Part shown: one piece after another, positions 24,029 to 32,803 of the stretch
Layout: every line of letters starts with the position of its first letter
Position numbering within the stretch: the stretch's first letter is position 1
Assembly (NCBI GenBank): GCA_905221605.1
Contig: CAJNDS010002288.1
Location: forward strand, 248,001 to 312,000
DNA from: Symbiodinium natans
Taxonomy: Eukaryota; Sar; Dinophyceae; Suessiales; Symbiodiniaceae
Length of the DNA: 64,000 nucleotides
Direction: 5' to 3'
Notes under the pieces: generated by a model
Database searches by the model: none
What the model was told of the DNA's origin: nothing
The model's input: the letters and a program-made list of their open reading frames with translations, nothing else
Position numbers and translations under genes: made by a program

Positions 24029-27000
24029 TGCCGTCAGGACCCAGACACACTGTATGGGCGAAGATCTGCCCTCTGCATTGCAGCGGCCAAAGGGCAGCTG
24101 CAGGCCTGAGGGGCTCTTGCGTTTGGGGTTTGAGGTTTAGGGTTTAGGGTTTAGGGCTTAGGGTTTAGGGTTTAGGGTTTAGGGTTTAGGGCATGGGGTT
24201 CAGGGGTGTTTTCGGGGTTGGTTGGGGTTTTGGGGAGGTTTGGGAGTTTTTTTTGTTTGAAGATGACTGAGGACCCAAACCCCCGAATACTTTCGGCATC
24301 TTTCCTACTCCTTGTCACTCACGACTGTCAGCAGAAGAACTCCACGAACCCTAAACCCTAAACCCGAAACCCTAATCCCAAATGCGATGGATGCAGCGAC
24401 AAATTCCCTCTGACGCAGGTGGTTCGGCTGCTGCAGCTTCCTGGCCTCACTTCCGTGGTCTTCACTTCACAGGGTTTAGGCTTCAGGGTTTAGGGTTCAG
24501 GGTTTAGGGTTGAGGCCCAGGTGTATCTGTCATGCCTTCAGGAAGGATACCCTAGCCCTGTCAGGAAGTACTTGTTCGTTGAATTTGTATAACTCAACCC
24601 CAGAGGGAATATTTAACACATGATTCTTCTTCAGGTTCAAAGGGGAGCAGAGGATATACAGGTCGATCTTGAAGTGTGCCTAACCTGTCTAGGTCCTCTC
24701 TGCGGACTTCCAGAAACGTGCGTGGCGCCATGTGGGTCTCGTTGTCTGGAAGAAAAGACAATACGAATGCGGGCTCTGGGTCAGTTAGGGCTTAGGGCTT
24801 AGGGCTTAGGGTTTGGGGTTTAGGGTTTAGGGTTTAGGGCTGGCTCCTTCACGCCGAAGTCCTAAAAAGCTTGCGTCCATCATCTTCCCAGACCCCTGGG
24901 AGGATCCAAAAAGGAGGACTCCCCAAATAGTACCCTGTAATAAACCCTAATCCCTGAACCCTCGGCTCTAAACCCTAAAACCCCCCGAGGATGGAAAAGC
25001 CCGAAGCCAGCCCTACTTGGAGGTCAGGGTACTTATTAACCAATTAGAATTGTACTGATATCTGTACCTATAAGCCTATTAAGGCACTTAAGGGGCTTCT
25101 AAGTGGGTTAGAAGTCAGCGATAACTGTACTTAGAACCCTATTATTGCACTTAAGGGGAGCTTGTAAGTGGGTTATAAGTACAGTTATGATTGGGTTACC
25201 AAGTACCATGAACCTCCAAGTAATGCCACTCAGCCCTCGAAGCATTGCAATCCTGAGACCGGAGCTCCGGGGTTCAGGGTTTAGGGTTTGGGGCTGAGGC
25301 AAGCCAAGGCGTCGGTGAACAACGTCGATGCCCAGGCACAGCAGCAGAGAAGCAGATTATGGAATAGGATACCCATTAGTCTTTCACTGGTTTTGATTTT
25401 TGTTATGGATTCGCCTGGGCGGATATGTACATGTACATATATATATATATATATATAGATGTATATTTATATTCATATTTATCTTCGTTTTTGTATTTGT
25501 ATTTGTATTGATAGTTATTATATATACATATATATTTATATTTATATTCATTTTTATTTATTTTCTGTTTGTATATAAACATTTATATATATATATATAT
25601 TTATATATTTATATATCTATATATCTATATATCTATATATCTATATATTTATATACTTATATATTTATATACTTATATATTTATATATTTATATATTTAT
25701 ATATTCTTCTTCCTTTCCTATCTAGGGCTTGGATTCTTCATAAAGATGACCCTCAACTTAAACCCTAAACCCTAAACCCCCAACCCTCAACCCTTAACCC
25801 TCAACCCTCAACCCTCAACCCTAGCCTAGAGCCTAAACCCCAGAGCAAACCATCTCAAAAGGGCCGCGGCCCACTGCAGCTTGCAGCCGCAGGCCAGCAC
25901 GCCGAGACGCCTGGTTAACCATCGTAGGATGTGGGTGCTTTTGCGGTTTAGGGTTCAGGGTTTAGGGTTTATCGGGTTTATCGGGTTCATCGGGTTTATC
26001 CGGTTTATCGAGTTTATCGGGTTTAGCGGGTTCATCGGGTTTATCGGGTTTATCGGGTTTAGCGGGTTTATCGGGTTTATCGGGTTTATCGGGTTTATCG
26101 GGTTTACGGTTTAGGGATTACGAGGCTTAGGGTTTAGGGTTGCTTGTGCATCTGTTTGCTCTTTATGGTGTTACCTTAACATCTTCCGCCTATCGCTATT
26201 CTTTGGGGGGGTGGTTACTTTACAAGTGTTAAAGGGGTTCTTTAAGGGTTTTGGGCTTTAGGGTTTAGGGTTTGCTATACGGCTGGCTTAGAGTTGCTTC
26301 GGGGGCGTTGTGCTGGTAGGGCATTTGGCATTTGGGGTCTAGAAGCTTTTGATCTGTTTGTGGGGAGGGGAGGGGGGTTGAGGATTTCGGGCTTGCGGAG
26401 TCCTGGGCTTGGTTTAGGGTCAGGCTTCCGGGTTTGGGTTTATAGGCTTTAGGGTTTAGGGTTTAGGCATTTCCATGAGAAGGATCACAGCACATGGACT
26501 CGCATCCCCAGTCTTCTTGGCTACCAATTACGGAGACCGCAAAGGAATGGTCCGCTCGGATCGAGGATTTCAGGGAACTTATTTTCATGAACTCTCAACA
26601 CGACACCCCGATTCCTCATTCGGCCTACATTAGGATCCCTTTTTGGGTACCCATTATAGGGCGCCAAAAAGGGACGCTCATTTAGAGAACTGCCCATTCC
26701 CAATTTTCTAAGTCAGTGGCCGCCCCCTTTTGTAGGATTCGAAAAAGTATTTACCCCAAAAGGGGGGGCCTACTTAGTCTAGTCCTCTGCATGAACGAGG
26801 GTCCGCCGAAGCCGCTGGAACTACCAAGGCCCCCCCCCCCTCGAGTTCAGAGTCCTCAACAGCACACACTAAACTCCAAGACATGCTCAAGCCCCGAACC
26901 CTGAACCCTCACCGTACTCAAACCCATGTAGAACCCTAAAAACACAAAAGGCTGAAAGCCGTAGACCGACACAGATCACTCTACCTAAATTCTATCTTCA

Positions 27001-27230
27001 GGTTCGGGCTCTGCAAGTCATAGGGAAGTTATAGCTGCCCAGGCGAGAAAGTAGGCCCCGGCCTCGTACCCTAAACCCTAAATCCCAAACCCGAAACCCT
27101 AAACCCCCAACCCGAAACCCTAAGCCCGAAACCCAAAACCCAAAACCCTAACCCTAAACCCCGCCTCGAAAGAAGCTGAGGATGGTCCAGAGCCTTGTCG
27201 ACGGCGCGGCAGATGCCTTTCGGCATCCAG
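24029..27230 (+). CDS. Ankyrin-repeat gene with very short exons (ANK-B), partial
   Basis: Exons read by frame and ankyrin register: 24029-24103 ([19 protein letters not shown]), 24419-24442 (VVRLLQLP), 25309-25335 (ASVNNVDAQ, a 27-nt microexon), 25862-25905 ([15 protein letters not shown]) and 27181-27230 ([13 protein letters not shown]). Each carries a fraction of one roughly 33-residue repeat, and joining them restores the consensus TPLHLAAxxGHxEVVxxLLxxGA. Likely 5' splice sites are non-GT: CAG|GCC after exon 1, CAG|GCA after the microexon, and GA|GACGCC at 25906, which joins in phase with G-ATG at 27181. Introns carry TTTAGGG arrays near their start and CCCTAAA arrays near their end. I could not find the true start or end of the gene. 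Ankyrin proteins mediate protein binding; the partner is unknown. Confidence 0.6.
25016..25220. mobile_element. F2 element, long form, in an ANK-B intron
   Basis: About 205 bp with ends CTTGGAGGTCAGGGTACTT and AAGTACCATGAACCTCCAAG and repeated internal AAGTGGGTTATAAGT units. It is longer than the usual 100-125 bp, probably through internal duplication. Confidence 0.8.
25436..25705. repeat. TA-rich minisatellite
   Basis: TATATTTATATA/TATATCTATA units run over about 270 bp. Open frames across it encode only I/Y/F-rich low complexity and are not genes. Confidence 0.9.
25965..26106. repeat. 9-bp minisatellite (GGGTTTATC)
   Basis: About 15 units with small substitutions (TTCATC, TTTAGC). The unit resembles a telomere-type heptamer enlarged to 9 bp. 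Because 9 is a multiple of 3, it gives an artificial GFI-repeat open frame. Confidence 0.9.
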
Positions 27231-27688
27231 CTTAAGGGTCTTGTGGTGGGTTTAGGGTTTAGGGTTTGGGGTTTGGGGTTTAGGGTTGAGGGTTGAGGGT
27301 TTAGGGTTTAGGGTTTAGGGTGAAAGGCATCCAGCTTGGCAGCTTTGGGTCTTGCGGTGGGGTTTAGGGGCTTCTAGGGCTTGGGGGCGTTTAGGGTTTA
27401 GGGTTTAGGGTTTATAGTGTTTAGGGTTTATAGGGTTCGGGTTTAGAGGGTTTAGGGTTATAGGGCTCGGGAGCTTTCAGGGATTACAGGGCTTAGGAAC
27501 GTTTAGGGTTTAGGGTTTAGGGGTTGAGTTAGAGTCTGGGGTACGTGGGATACCTAAGAGGTTTAACAGTATCATGAGTCAATGTCCACAGCTGCTCCCC
27601 AGAAGAGTTTGCGCCAGTGAGGCGATGCCAAGGGATATGCTGCAGTGCCCACCAAACCTACACGTGCAAAACCACATGTCGCGCTGCA

Positions 27689-27806
27689 CTTGGAAGTTCA
27701 TGGATAGTTTGAAATAGGGGTTTAGGGTACGAATTCGGGTAACTGTGGCTATGACCTTATTTAGGGTGCTTATGTCCTTAGTCATTCGTACCCATGAGCC
27801 TTCATG
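27689..27806. mobile_element. F2 element upstream of the ubiquitin-like/ankyrin gene
   Basis: CTTGGAAGTTCATGGATAG and CCCATGAGCCTTCATG are degenerate inverted ends. The 3' end is about 55 bp before the ATG at 27861. Confidence 0.65.
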
Positions 27807-27860
27807 TATGGGAGAGGGTTCGGGATGAAAGCGAGTCTTGCATAGGGGTCGACATCCGCC

Positions 27861-30800
27861 ATGCTGACCGTCTGGACGCTGTCTGGTGAAGTCCTGGCGA
27901 CCGTGCCCATGGAGGAGCTCAGCGACGTTAGGAGCCTGAAGCAGCATCTGCACCGGTGTCATGGCTGCCCACCCCGATTCAGACAGCGGGTCTTGTGCAA
28001 GGGCTGCTGCCTCAAGGACGAGACCCAGCTGGATGCGACCACTGAGGTGCAGCTCGTCCTGCTGTCCTTCTCTGCTTCTGCGCAAGCCGATGAGCTGGTC
28101 AGTGCTGCCGGGCAGGGGCTTACAGGTCATGTTGAGGCACTTCTGCGACTACCACAAGACCCGAACTTGGCCAACGCACGTGGCCACCGACCTTTGGCAA
28201 GTGCCTGTCAGCAAGGCCATCTTGAAATTGCCCGGTTGCTGTTCGAAGCCGGGGCAGAAAAGGATTTGGCTGACAACGATGGATGGACAGCCCTCATGGT
28301 CGCCGTCCAAGAGGGCCACACTGCGCTGGTGGAATTGCTGCTGGAGGTGGGTGCAGACCCAAACATGGCCAACAACGGCGGCTTGACGGCACTCATAGTT
28401 GGTGCCCGCGCAGGGCACGTGGACGTCGTGGGCTTGCTCCTGGGAGCAGGGGCGGACAAGGATCGTGCAAACAATAGGGGCCGAACAGCTCTGATGCTCG
28501 CAGCTCAGCACGGCCATCGCAGGATCGCTCTCTTGCTGCTGGAGGCCGGTGCCGCACAGGACCTGGCAAGCGACGATGGCACCACGGCCCTGATGTTAGG
28601 GTCTCACCAGGGCCATGCTGAAGTTGTGGAGCTGCTGCTGCACTCCGGCGCCGACAAGGACCTTGCTAGCGCGCAGGGCTGGACGGCTCTCATGGCAGCA
28701 TCCCAGCAGGGGCAAGCCGACAGTGTGCGGTTGCTGTTGCAGGCTGGTGCAAGGTTGGACCTGCGCGACAAGGACGGCGTGACGGCGCTCATCACCGCGT
28801 CTGAGGATGGTCAGGCGGAAGCTGTCCGATTGCTGCTGCAGGGCCGTGCTGATGCGAACGACGCTGCCAAGGACGGCGGCACGGCTCTTATTGTTGCAGC
28901 CCATCGAGGCCACGCCGGAGTCGTGCGCTTCTTGGGCAGCACCATGGGTTCGTCAGCCAGTTTCCTATTCAAGCTTTTGAACTATAGTTGCTCTTTCCCC
29001 AAGCAGTGCTTGCACTTTGTTTCCGGCATGCCCCTCACACTCTCGCCCATGGGCGCTCTGTGTGCATTTCTAGGCCCATCATTTTGGTCTCGCAGCGGGT
29101 CCCAAATCGCGCTCTTGCCTAGGTCACATGCACACTCCCTGTGCTTGGAAACGTGCTGCCGCTCGTCCCTCCTAAACCCTGTAAGATTTAAACCCTATAG
29201 ACCCTAAACCCCAATCCGAAACCCCAACCCCCTCCCCCCCTCTCAAGATGTCTTAAGTGGCGTTGCCCTTGGAGTGGTCCTGAACATGTTCCTGGAATGT
29301 TCTCGGGCAGTTTGTGATTTTGTTTTTGTGCGGTTGTCTTATGCGCTGTTTTGGGGGAACAACGCATAATCCTGGAGCGTCAGGGTTTGGGGTTTAGGGT
29401 TTAGGATTTGGGGCTTAGGGTTTGGGGATAGGGGCTTGGGTCTTGGGCAGTTCGATGTCAAGCCAGGCTCGCTGTTGGAGGCCGGCGCAGAGAAAGATGG
29501 GGCAAACAATCACGGCTGGACAGCCCTGATGCTAGCGTCGCAGGACTTACTGTTGGTTAGCAGGGAATGAGGGACTTAGGGCCCTAGATATATATATATA
29601 TATATATACCCTTTAAGGGATTATGTAGGGTACCTCATTACTAGGTACCCACCCGCCATGAACCCGCCGTCCCTTAGGAACCCCCAAAAAGGAAGGCCAT
29701 GTGGCGGTGACGCGGCTCCTTTTGGACGCGGGCGCACGCACGGATGTGGCCAACGACTGCGGCTGGGCAGCTCTCATGGCAGCATCCCAACAGGGCCATT
29801 CGGAGATTGTGCGTCTTCTGCTGGAGGCGGGGGCTAACGAGGACCTGGCAAACAGGGACAACTTCACGTCTGTGATGGTGGCGGCTCGAAACTTGCTAGC
29901 CCAGTGGTACCGGGTACCCTTTTTGGGCTCCAAGGTTCCCTTCTCAAGTAACCAACACAAAAAGGCGACGGGCGACATGTTGCGAAAATAGGTAACCCCT
30001 ATAGACCCCCCAAAGAAGCTACCCTAAACCCAAACCCGACAACCCTAAACCCCGAACCCCGAACCCCAAACCCCAAACCCTAAACCCTAAACCCTAAACC
30101 CTAAACCAAGGAAACGGCCACAGCGAGGTCACACGGCTGCTCCTAAGCGCCGGTGTCAATGATGTGGCCAACGACCGTGGATGGACGGCGCTCCCTGGTA
30201 GCCCAGTGCTTAGGGTTTAGGGTTTAGGGTTTAGGGTTGGCTACCAAGTGGTAATCTAGGACACTTCCCTTTCTTGGTTCAAGGTGTCCCTTACGAAAAC
30301 TCACCAAACGACAAACTGGGGGGGGGGGGGGGGGGGGGGGGGGGTGTCCTTATTATAATCTACGATTTGCTCAAGAACCCCCAAATAGAAAAACTAGGAC
30401 TGGAAAACTCCTTTATATTTTGTTCGGGGTTCTCAAGCAGTTCGTAGTAACACGAGACCAAGGCTCATGGAAGCTTCTCATCAGGGCCACGTTGAAGTCA
30501 CAGCTTTGCTGCTGGAGGCTGGTTTTGCTAGGAATTGGGCCTCCGATGATGGCACGACTGCTCTGATGCTTACTTCGCCAAGAGTTGAACTTCAAACTTT
30601 TTTGGGTTTCGGGGTTCCCATACTTAGCCAAGGGTTGAACTTAACACTTTTTTGGGGTTTCCTTACGTAGCCCAGAGCTGATCTTAATTTTTTTGGGTTT
30701 CCTTGCTTAGTAGGAACTTGTAAAGTTTAACCTTTTTCCCTCCGGGTTATTGGAGAAGTAAGGATGCTTGCGGCTCACGGCGGCTACCTGGATGTCACGC

Positions 30801-31006
30801 GCTTGCTGCTTGAGGCCCGGGCCGACAAAGACCTGGCTGATCGCAAAGGCCGGACGGCCCTTTTGCTTGCGTCTCAGCAAGGACACGCCCAAGTTCTGCA
30901 TCTGCTAAAAGGAGCAGCTAGTAGAGGGGCCTCTGCAAATGGGATGGGTATTATGACCATAGGAGTTTGCATCAAGGGGATGATCTGGTGCTCTTGGAAA
31001 CCCTAA
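27861..31006 (+). CDS. Ubiquitin-like domain plus ankyrin-repeat protein (ANK-1)
   Basis: The first exon opens with ATG at 27861. Residues 1-75 form a ubiquitin-like fold (MLTVWTLSGEVLATVP...ELSDVRSLKQHL...FRQRVL...VQLVLLSF), an N-terminus common on dinoflagellate ankyrin proteins. From about residue 80 ankyrin repeats follow (e.g. GWTALMVAVQEGHTALVELL), about nine in exon 1, which ends near 28935. Further exons: about 29468-29543 (LLEAGAEKDGANNHGWTAL), 29692 to about 29891 (EGHVAVTRLLLDAGA), 30111 to about 30196, 30473 to about 30575 and about 30763-31006, with the stop TAA. Total about 15 repeats. The introns hold an F7 element (29544-29691, GA-AG), an F1 element (from 29893), F1 plus a poly-G tract (30195 on) and a tandem repeat (30576-30710). 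The long open frame after 28935 is intron read-through. A scaffold role is inferred. Confidence 0.85.
29544..29691. mobile_element. F7 element forming an ANK-1 intron (GA-AG)
   Basis: Starts GACTTACTG directly after ...LASQ and ends AAAAAG before EGHVAV. The core has TTAGCAGGGAATGAGG, a TA microsatellite and GGGTACCTCATTACTAGG. The reading frame is continuous only if the intron begins with GA. Confidence 0.75.
29893..29995. mobile_element. F1 element in an ANK-1 intron, degenerate right end
   Basis: TTGCTAGCCCAGTGGTACC and the family core TTTTTGGGCTCCAAGGTTCCC are clear; the right terminus is eroded. CCCTAAA-type units fill the remainder of the intron up to the acceptor at 30110. Confidence 0.7.
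30195..30345. mobile_element. F1 element interrupted by TTTAGGG units, with a poly-G tract
   Basis: CTGGTAGCCCAGTG is followed directly by four TTTAGGG-type units, then TTGGCTACCAAG, then a second F1-like core (CTTTCTTGGTTCAAGG). A run of about 26 G (30319-30344) follows. This is part of an ANK-1 intron. Confidence 0.7.
30365..30472. mobile_element. Inverted-repeat element (CAAGAACCCCC / GGGGTTCTCAAG)
   Basis: TTGCTCAAGAACCCCCAAA at the left and GGGGTTCTCAAGCAG at the right. A similar element (GGGGGTTCTTGCGCAATTCG) lies at about 57.57-57.65 kb. Its right side supplies the acceptor of an ANK-1 exon. Confidence 0.6.
30576..30710. repeat. Tandem repeat of about 50 bp in an ANK-1 intron
   Basis: Three degraded copies of (TTA)GCCAAG-GTTGAACTT-(A)n-CTTTTTTGGGGTTTCC. 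Each carries a pyrimidine-rich stretch and a TTAG/GTAG, so each resembles a 3' splice-site region. Confidence 0.75.
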
Positions 31007-31433
31007 GGCTCCAGTTCAGACTCTTCAGACCACGAAGTCCGTATTGCCAGCGCCAGAGGACAATTATTCCTGGCCTCTCTTCTCCCACACCTGCCAGGGT
31101 GCCCTGAGCCTACATCCTCCCTTCGGTTCCTCAACCCTACGAACCCCAATGAACCCCCAAGTCCCCCCCCCCCCCTTCCCAGAGATGTGAAGCCTAGAAA
31201 CCCTATAAGTCCTCCGAACCCTCATAGCCCATGACCCAACCTTCCTAAAGCCTCAGCAACCTAAAGACTCTCAACCCTCAACCCTAAACCCCAGCCCTAA
31301 ACCCTCAACCCTCAACTATCACCCGATCCCAGAGGTGAATCATCGCGATCTCAGCGGGCGCTCCGCCTTCCTCTGGGCATGTGCCAGGCTCCTTGTGTCT
31401 ATGTGAGGTTTATTGGGTTCATAGGGGTTGTAG

Positions 31434-31520
31434 TTGGGATGTTCCCCCTTGTACTAACAGTCCTTAATGGGGATCTCCATCCCTATGGAGTGCTGTTAGT
31501 ATAAGGGGGAACATCTCAAG
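31434..31520. mobile_element. F4 element
   Basis: TTGGGATGTTCCCCCTTGT and ATAAGGGGGAACATCTCAA are inverted; the core has TGGGGATCTCCATCCC. Intergenic between ANK-1 and the PPR gene. Confidence 0.85.
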
Positions 31521-31807
31521 TTTCAAGGGTCTAGAGGGCTGTAGGGTTGATGGGGTTTATAGGGCTTGTAGGCTTTACCATCGGATACCCTTAAACCCTG
31601 CACCCTAAACCCTAAATCCTGCACCTACAGGTTTATATAGGGCTTTTCGGGTTTTTCGGGTTCGCTCTTATTTAGCTTAAGAGCTCCAAAAATACTAAAA
31701 GACAAGATTCCCCATATTGCCCGTTTCAGGAAGAATAATTTGTGGGGGCGATTAGTTCATGCGCGCAAGGGATGCCCTCCCATTCCCTTTTGCTTTCGAT
31801 GGACTGA

Positions 31808-31965
31808 AGGAGGGACCCTTAGAAGGGTTCTTAGCAGCTATGTACAGGCTATTTAGGGGCTACTTAGGTATATAGGGGCTATGTAAGGTATATAGGGGTT
31901 ATCTAGGGGAAGCAGACGAAAAGGTCCCTTTCTAGGGGCCCCTCCTTATACCCTTTAATGCTCTT
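31808..31965. mobile_element. Inverted-repeat element, family F5
   Basis: GGAGGGACCCTTAGAAGGG at the left and AGGGGCCCCTCCTTATACCC at the right, with repeated GGGGCTATGTAAGGTATATA. Other copies are at about 6.02-6.18, 20.65-20.83 and 60.84-61.08 kb. Confidence 0.75.
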
Positions 31966-32112
31966 GTGTAAGCCTAGCTAAACAAAGAAGGGCGCCCCTG
32001 TTTTGCCTAGGTTACTGGGGAACACCTGGGAATCTAGAACAACTTTTACGCTGATCCCCTTACAGTCCGTTTGAAATTCTGGTATAAGTACCCGAAGTGG
32101 CCATCCTCATTC

Positions 32113-32239
32113 AATAGGCCCTGTGTGAGGCAGATTGCTTGTTTGCTTTGTGTTTTGGCTTGAGCCACCGCTGGCAAGCGCATTGGCTGCAAATGCCTCA
32201 GCAACATGGCCCTGTGCTGCATCTACCAGTGCAATGCTT
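32113..32239 (-). CDS. Possible minus-strand exon of unknown function
   Basis: Reverse reading gives SIALVDAAQGHVAEAFAANA, then LASGG, and a stop near 32113. Its upstream edge (in minus sense) coincides with the right end of an F1 element, which would provide the acceptor CTACCAG. Composition looks coding, but no family is recognised. It is the only candidate on this strand, so treat it with caution. Confidence 0.3.
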
Positions 32240-32347
32240 CCTGGTAGCCGAGTGGTACCCTTTTTGCCCTGTGGGTTCGGTTCCCCTGCAAAAGTAGCCA
32301 GCCCCAAAAAGGGTACCCTTATTACAATACTGGTTGCTGGGCGCTTG
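32240..32347. mobile_element. F1 element
   Basis: CTGGTAGCCGAGTGGTACCC and GGTTGCTGGGCGCTTG, with core CTGTGGGTTCGGTTCCCC and AAAAAGGGTACCC. No telomere-type insert. Confidence 0.85.
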
Positions 32348-32688
32348 AACTTCGTCTGAGCCTTAGGGCTCTCGGGACTCTTGTTTTGGGGAGCGTTGGG
32401 GGCCCAGAAGACACAAACGAGTTGTGGGGTAACAAAAACAGAATTGCTGCAGACAGCCATATACACCTGCACCGACACCGCGTGGAGACCGGTTACAATG
32501 ATGGAGCAGTGCATTTTGTTGCTTTTGGTTGAAGTGCCGCTGGGCATTTTCCTGCGGTTTCGTGTGCTAATGCTCCGGTGCCGTGTCTGGCAGATTCGTC
32601 ACGATCCTTTGAGTTGTCCAGTCTGACAAAACTTGAATCTGAATAGACCACATCTTTAACGTCTTGCATCTCATTCCAAGACTTTGCA

Positions 32689-32794
32689 TTGGGATGTTCC
32701 CCCTTATACTAACAGCCCTTACTAGGGATTATACTAATTACCCCATATTATCATCCCTAGTAAGGACTACCAGTCTAAGGGGGAACATCCCAAG
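32689..32794. mobile_element. F4 element just upstream of the PPR start codon
   Basis: TTGGGATGTTCCCCCTTATA and TAAGGGGGAACATCCCAAG are near-perfect inverted ends. The right end lies 9 bp before the ATG at 32804. It could be a 5' UTR intron or part of the promoter/leader. Confidence 0.9.
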
Positions 32795-32803
32795 CTTTAC
32801 AAG

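Noticed and set aside
25400-25775. Open frames rich in I, Y and F
   Set aside because: They translate the TA-rich minisatellite and have no domain or codon signal.
25881-26114. GFIGFIGFI repeat protein
   Set aside because: It is produced by the 9-bp minisatellite; the surrounding sequence gives no sign of an expressed exon.
27579-28130. Minus-strand frames opposite the ankyrin gene
   Set aside because: They are shadows of a GC-rich repeat gene; the + strand frame has clear ankyrin and ubiquitin-like sequence.
28936-29207. C-terminal extension of the first ankyrin exon
   Set aside because: Ankyrin register stops at about 28935 and resumes in later exons; the extension ends in CCCTAAA-type sequence, so it is intron read-through.
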